Source: Oscillospiraceae bacterium (GTDB taxonomy: Bacteria > Bacillota > Clostridia > Oscillospirales > Oscillospiraceae). From it: 8,907 bases of DNA. Position 1 is the first letter of the stretch, and each line of letters begins with the position of its first letter. The notes below the pieces were generated by a model. The model had not been told where the DNA came from and searched no databases. It saw only the letters and a list, made by a program, of their open reading frames with translations. Shown here piece after piece: positions 6,111 to 8,907 of this stretch. The position numbers and the translations under genes are program-made. Location: contig JAAZCZ010000034.1 of the NCBI GenBank assembly GCA_012513005.1, positions 1-8,907 of the forward strand. The letters are read 5' to 3'.

Positions 6111-7664
6111 TTATTTTACTTTATCTGTTGCGGCATTTAGGAAGTAGAAGCTCACAGGATTTTTCTCGTTGCAATTCACAACTCCGTTGTGCATGCACGT
6201 GGTTTTATTGAGCAGTGCGATAAAGCCCATTGCCTCTTCGTCTATTATTATTTTCTGCATCTGTATTGCAAGCTCTGCACGCTTTGCTGTGTCTGTCTCT
6301 GAATACAGCTTTTCAAGCAGTTCTTTTGCCTCTTTGCTTTCAAATCCCGCTGCTGTGTAGTTGCCGCCGCCTACTACACGGTTCATAAAATAGTACGGGT
6401 CGGCTGACGGGTTTGCTATCATGCAGTACATTGCAATGTCATAGTCTTTGGTCGTTAGGTAGGTTGCATCCGGGTTTTCCGAAACGCTGAGTTTTGCTTT
6501 TATGCCGACAGCTTTTAGTTGCTCCTGCATTAGCAGTACAATCTTGTCGATTGAACGAGCGGCATAGTATGCAATGTCTAATTCAAGTTCCTTGCCGTTT
6601 TTGGCGTAGTAGCCTTCGGCGTTAAGCTCGTATCCCAAGCCCTCTATTAAAGCTTTTGCAGCAGCCGGGTCGTACTTTTTCTTTTCGACTTTGCCGTAGG
6701 CTGTGTCAGGTCCGTATGCACCGATTGTGGGGCTTGCCAGACCTGCCAGCAGCTTGACTATTGCATCATGGTCTATTGCCATGTTAAATGCTGCTCTGAG
6801 ATCTTTATCCGGCATCCGGGTTTGGTTAAAATAGTAGTAGTAGAGTCTTGAAGCCGGAGTCTTTACAACTGTGTACTTGTCTGTTGCGGACTCAAACAGC
6901 TTAAGGTCGTTTGTGGTGGGTCCTATAAATGCGTCAACTTCACCGTTTTGGAATGCAAGGGATAGTGTGTCGGCATCGGCAACATAGATGCCTTCAACTC
7001 CTGAGAGCTTGACCTCGCCTGCCCAATATTTTTCGTTTTTCACACACTTTGTTGAAACACCGGGCTTAAACTCGCTCAGAACAAAAGGTCCTGTGAAAAT
7101 TGCGCCCTTTTCGAAGTCTGCGCCTTCTTCAAGTTTTACCATTGAATAGTACACAGAGGTGAGTTCGTTCGTCATTGTTGTGAGCGGTTTTGGTGTTGTT
7201 ATTGTGAAAACGGTCGGGCTTTTAACTTCGAATGTTGCTTCCTTGAGTGCGACTGCGTTTTCATTTACTTCCGGTGCGCGCTTTAAGCATGCAACTGCCC
7301 GCTCTGCATCTAACTTTGTTCCGTCTGAGAATGTGACATCGTCTCTAAGCTCAATTGTCCATGTCTTGCCGTCGGCAACAGCCGATTTTGCCAGCCAGGG
7401 GACAACTGAATACTCATCGTTTATTCGGAAAAGTGTTTCGGACATGCCGAGTGCAGATGTCCACCATCCGCAGGAGTTTTTTGCCGGGTCTAAGCTCGTG
7501 TAGTCTTTTGCGAACAAGTCTGCAATTTTGACTATCTTCGGCTCTGCGGGTGTTTCTGTCTTCGGCGCTTCGCTGCTCGGCGCTGTTGGCTTCGTCTGAG
7601 CGCAGCCTGCCAAAGTCCCCAGGAGCAGTACTGCCACTAATAGCAGTGCAAGTAGTTTTTTCAT
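6111..7664 (-). CDS. Solute-binding lipoprotein of a peptide/nickel/opine ABC importer (SBP family 5)
   Basis: A 517-residue extracytoplasmic binding protein of the DppA/OppA/NikA family, which captures the substrate and delivers it to the permeases. The N-terminus has two lysines, a hydrophobic core and the lipobox Leu18-Ala-Gly-Cys21, so it should be cut before Cys21 and lipid-anchored. A Pro/Thr/Glu linker (22-43) follows. The mature part shows family motifs: GMSETLFRINDEYSVVPWLA (72-91), TWTIELRDDVTFSDGT (about 101-116), GTGPF-like FTGPFVLSEF (about 192-201), and DLRAAFNMAIDHDAI (about 287-301). GGGAGG (plus 7670-7675) is 5 bases before the ATG. It lies 18 bases after the methyltransferase gene and 62 bases before the permeases. 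The tyrosine-rich RLYYYYFNQTR stretch lies near the hinge and binding region of this fold. The ligand cannot be assigned; a short peptide, an amino-acid derivative or a metal complex are all possible. Confidence 0.9.
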   Translation of the reverse strand: MKKLLALLLVAVLLLGTLAGCAQTKPTAPSSEAPKTETPAEPKIVKIADLFAKDYTSLDPAKNSCGWWTSALGMSETLFRINDEYSVVPWLAKSAVADGKTWTIELRDDVTFSDGTKLDAERAVACLKRAPEVNENAVALKEATFEVKSPTVFTITTPKPLTTMTNELTSVYYSMVKLEEGADFEKGAIFTGPFVLSEFKPGVSTKCVKNEKYWAGEVKLSGVEGIYVADADTLSLAFQNGEVDAFIGPTTNDLKLFESATDKYTVVKTPASRLYYYYFNQTRMPDKDLRAAFNMAIDHDAIVKLLAGLASPTIGAYGPDTAYGKVEKKKYDPAAAKALIEGLGYELNAEGYYAKNGKELELDIAYYAARSIDKIVLLMQEQLKAVGIKAKLSVSENPDATYLTTKDYDIAMYCMIANPSADPYYFMNRVVGGGNYTAAGFESKEAKELLEKLYSETDTAKRAELAIQMQKIIIDEEAMGFIALLNKTTCMHNGVVNCNEKNPVSFYFLNAATDKVK

Positions 7665-7682
7665 CTTGTCCTCCCTATTTTT

Positions 7683-8441
7683 TTATTTTTCCGCGCAAAT
7701 TATAAAACCCGGTTTTGAAGCATTGTTTATTTTTTCTTCCTCGCTCCAAAGCGAGTCTGACGCCTTTGTGTCTGTGTAGACTGTTGTTGCACCGAGGTCA
7801 AGCAGTGTCAGCATATCCCAATGAGGTCGCCTTATGACACTCATAGGTAGCTTGCGGCTTATTTCTTCCATTTTCGCACCGTCTTCGTAGGTCTCAAAAT
7901 CCTCTACACCAAGCTTAACTACATTGAGGTGATCATTTAAAAATCCCTGTTTTGCATTTTCATCAAAGAGGTAATGATACCAGTTTGCATCAAAGTTAAT
8001 TAGTTTTCCCCCGGGTCTTAGGACTCTGAGCCACTCGCTATATGCTTTTGCGGGATCCTCAAGATTCCAAGTAAGGTTTCTGGAAACGACAACATCAAAG
8101 CTACAGTCGGGAAATTCTAAGTTCTGAGCGTCCATTTTTCTAAATTCAATACGCTCTTTTAGGCTTCCTGCGTTTTGCTTAGCCTCGTTTAGCATAGCTT
8201 CGGTGTAGTCTACTGCTGTTACTTTGTGGCCTCTTCTTGAAAGAATAATAGCAAAAAAGCCCGGCCCCGTGCCGACATCAAGAATTCTTTGGCACCCGTT
8301 TTCGCAGTATGGAAAAAACGAAGTCAGCCTATTTGCCCAAACATTATCCCAGCCGTTTGAAAGGTTTCTCTCCACAACATCAGTGTAGGAGGGCGCACGC
8401 TTTGTCCAATAGCATTCTATTTGATTAAGAAGTGTTTCCAT
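7683..8441 (-). CDS. Class I SAM-dependent methyltransferase
   Basis: A 252-residue cytoplasmic methyltransferase with a Rossmann-type SAM-binding domain. Motif I is ILDVGTGPGF (53-62), the acidic residue ending strand 2 is Asp78 in VTAVDYTEAML, the adenine-contacting Asp104 is in KMDAQNLEF, and motif IV/post-motifs are FDVVVSRNLTWNLEDP (about 115-130) and LRVLRPGGKLINF (about 128-140 region, PGG at 143-145). The N-terminal extension YWTKRAPSYTDVV is typical of Methyltransf_11/25 small-molecule enzymes. The C-terminal third (about 150-252) is a variable substrate-capping region that is not recognised. GGAG (plus 8455-8458) lies 13 bases before the ATG, rather far, so the start is probable but less certain than its neighbours. 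It is the first gene of the operon, 18 bases before the binding protein, which suggests that the methylated molecule is related to the transported one. The acceptor is unknown. Confidence 0.88.
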   Translation of the reverse strand: METLLNQIECYWTKRAPSYTDVVERNLSNGWDNVWANRLTSFFPYCENGCQRILDVGTGPGFFAIILSRRGHKVTAVDYTEAMLNEAKQNAGSLKERIEFRKMDAQNLEFPDCSFDVVVSRNLTWNLEDPAKAYSEWLRVLRPGGKLINFDANWYHYLFDENAKQGFLNDHLNVVKLGVEDFETYEDGAKMEEISRKLPMSVIRRPHWDMLTLLDLGATTVYTDTKASDSLWSEEEKINNASKPGFIICAEK

Positions 8442-8496
8442 TTGGCCTTTTTCTCTCCAAATTTATTATCAGCAAATCTCTTGATATTCTATGGCT

Positions 8497-8525
8497 ATAA
8501 TATGCAAATATTAAAAGAATAATAA
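8497..8525 (-). promoter_or_regulatory. Candidate promoter of the methyltransferase-transporter operon
   Basis: On the minus strand TATTAT (8502-8497) is preceded, after 17 bases, by TTATTA (8525-8520). The -10 match is good and the -35 match is weak, which is compatible with a promoter that needs an activator or is repressed. Transcription would start near 8490, giving a leader of about 50 bases before the methyltransferase ATG. It lies downstream of the terminator of the neighbouring minus-strand gene, so the operon needs a promoter in this interval. Confidence 0.4.
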
Positions 8526-8558
8526 GAATTACTTATTTAATCATAGCTTATTTGCATA
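8501..8558. repeat. Spaced 10-bp inverted repeat flanking the operon promoter
   Basis: TATGCAAATA (8501-8510) and its exact reverse complement TATTTGCATA (8549-8558) are separated by 38 bases. One arm overlaps the candidate -10 box; the other lies upstream of the -35. Perfect 10-bp arms around a promoter could be two half-sites for a looping or cooperatively binding regulator. The region is AT-rich, so chance occurrence is possible. Confidence 0.4.
8521..8537. promoter_or_regulatory. Palindromic operator-like site over the -35 region
   Basis: AATAAG-AATTA-CTTATT is a 17-base palindrome with perfect 6-bp arms and a 5-base centre. It overlaps the proposed -35 hexamer and lies between the arms of the longer spaced repeat. 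Size and AT-richness resemble operators of Fur-family and similar dimeric regulators, but it does not match a known consensus well enough to name the regulator. Confidence 0.35.
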
Positions 8559-8570
8559 GGTCTGCGCAAG

Positions 8571-8582
8571 CCCCCCGGGGGG
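8571..8582. repeat. 12-bp perfect C6G6 palindrome
   Basis: CCCCCCGGGGGG stands out sharply in a strongly AT-rich intergenic stretch. It has no loop, so it is a poor RNA hairpin on its own. The bases that follow up to about 8645 contain no gene that I can support. Its role is unknown; a remnant of a mobile element end or a DNA-binding site are possibilities. Confidence 0.5.
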
Positions 8583-8649
8583 ATATGAAAACGCAAAAAT
8601 GAGACAGTTTTGGCGATAAATATGACTAAAAATAGTTATACAAAAGCAT

Positions 8650-8678
8650 AAGCAGCACAGAATACTTCTGCGCTGCTT
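8650..8678 (-). terminator. Hairpin terminator of the mntP-like gene
   Basis: AAGCAGCACAGAA (8650-8662) and TTCTGCGCTGCTT (8666-8678) form a 13-position stem with a three-base loop. On the plus strand one position is an A-C mismatch. On the minus strand the same position is a G-U wobble, so the minus-strand RNA folds without a gap. It lies 35 bases beyond the stop of the minus-strand mntP-like gene and is followed by ATGCTTTTG, a short U-rich tail. This would insulate the transport operon from the upstream gene. Confidence 0.7.
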
Positions 8679-8713
8679 GTAGTTTGGGGTTTTATAGCTA
8701 TTCTCTTTAGTTA

Positions 8714-8907
8714 TTAAAAGAGTTTTAGGTGCTCTGCTAATATTTTGGCTCCGATTAAAATCAGGATAATTCCGCCTGCCAGCTCTGCTTTTGATTTGTA
8801 CTTGCTTCCGAAAACATTGCCGACGACAAGCCCCAAGGCAGACAGGGTGAATGTTGTTACGCCTATGGATGTGGCAGCGTATATTATGCTAACCTTTAAT
8901 ATCGCCA
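8714..8907 (-). CDS. mntP: MntP-type manganese efflux pump, C-terminal fragment (cut by window edge)
   Basis: The last 63 codons of a minus-strand gene are present, ending at the TAA at 8714-8716. The peptide has two hydrophobic segments: IIYAATSIGVTTFTLSALGL, then VVGNVFGSKYKSKAELAGG, then IILILIGAKILAEHLKLF. This matches the C-terminus of MntP/YebN-family exporters, where the final helix typically reads GGIxLIxIGxKIL-EHL. MntP proteins export Mn2+ across the cytoplasmic membrane and protect against manganese excess. The N-terminal two thirds, with the aspartates that bind the metal, lie outside the window, so the substrate is inferred from the family. The gene runs in the same direction as the transport operon but is separated from it by a terminator and about 270 bases. 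Confidence 0.75.
   Translation of the reverse strand, partial: AILKVSIIYAATSIGVTTFTLSALGLVVGNVFGSKYKSKAELAGGIILILIGAKILAEHLKLF

Noticed and set aside
7159..7503. Plus-strand open frame inside the binding protein gene
   Set aside because: It is antisense to a strongly supported lipoprotein gene, and its Ser/Val-rich translation is typical of a shadow frame.
8497..8560. NikR operator (GTATGA-N16-TCATAC) upstream of the importer, which would have pointed to nickel
   Set aside because: No such pair is present; the palindromes seen have different arm sequence and spacing.
8442..8713. Riboswitch, tRNA or CRISPR array in the intergenic region before the operon
   Set aside because: The inferred leader is only about 50 bases, no cloverleaf or repeated spacer pattern is seen, and the only good RNA fold is the terminator at 8650-8678.

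Overview
The window looks like chromosomal DNA from an anaerobic, low-to-moderate G+C Firmicute of the class Clostridia. The support is family content (a propionate/acetate-type CoA-transferase beside a MaoC hydratase, a C_GCAxxG_C_C redox protein, a clostridial-style MntP), strong AGGAGG-type ribosome binding sites, and TTG start use. This is inferred from gene content; no rRNA or other phylogenetic marker is present.

Left part (1-1310, + strand genes). Positions 1-139 hold the left end of an IS3-family insertion sequence, with the first 22 codons of its OrfA on the minus strand. It has inserted into an acyl-CoA:acetate/3-ketoacid CoA-transferase gene. Only the C-terminal part of that gene (140-753) remains here, starting a few codons before the catalytic glutamate. 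A complete MaoC-like (R)-enoyl-CoA hydratase gene (776-1219) follows in the same direction. A long perfect hairpin (1276-1307) closes this unit and the convergent operon.

Central part (8441 down to 1336, minus strand). Seven genes are packed with overlaps or short gaps, apparently as one operon. In transcription order they are: a class I SAM methyltransferase; a lipoprotein solute-binding protein of the DppA/NikA/OppA family; a DppB-type permease; a DppC-type permease; a single-chain double ATPase equivalent to DppD+DppF; an AstE/AspA-type zinc deacylase; and a cysteine-rich C_GCAxxG_C_C protein. This is a complete ABC importer (binding protein, two permeases, two nucleotide-binding domains in one chain) with two enzymes and a thiol-rich protein attached. 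The likely cargo is a small peptide, an N-acylated amino acid or a metal chelate that is processed after entry. The substrate cannot be read from the sequence. A GC-rich hairpin between the binding protein and the permeases may allow higher expression of the binding protein.

Right part (8442-8907). An AT-rich promoter region lies upstream of the operon, with a candidate -10/-35 pair overlapped by two inverted repeats that look like an operator. A 12-bp C6G6 palindrome follows. Next is a hairpin terminator that reads better on the minus strand, and then the last 63 codons of an MntP-type manganese exporter on the minus strand, cut by the window edge.

Nothing here is clearly an unknown defence or mobile system. 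The most interesting point is the combination of methyltransferase, importer, deacylase and redox protein as one apparently co-regulated unit next to a metal exporter.
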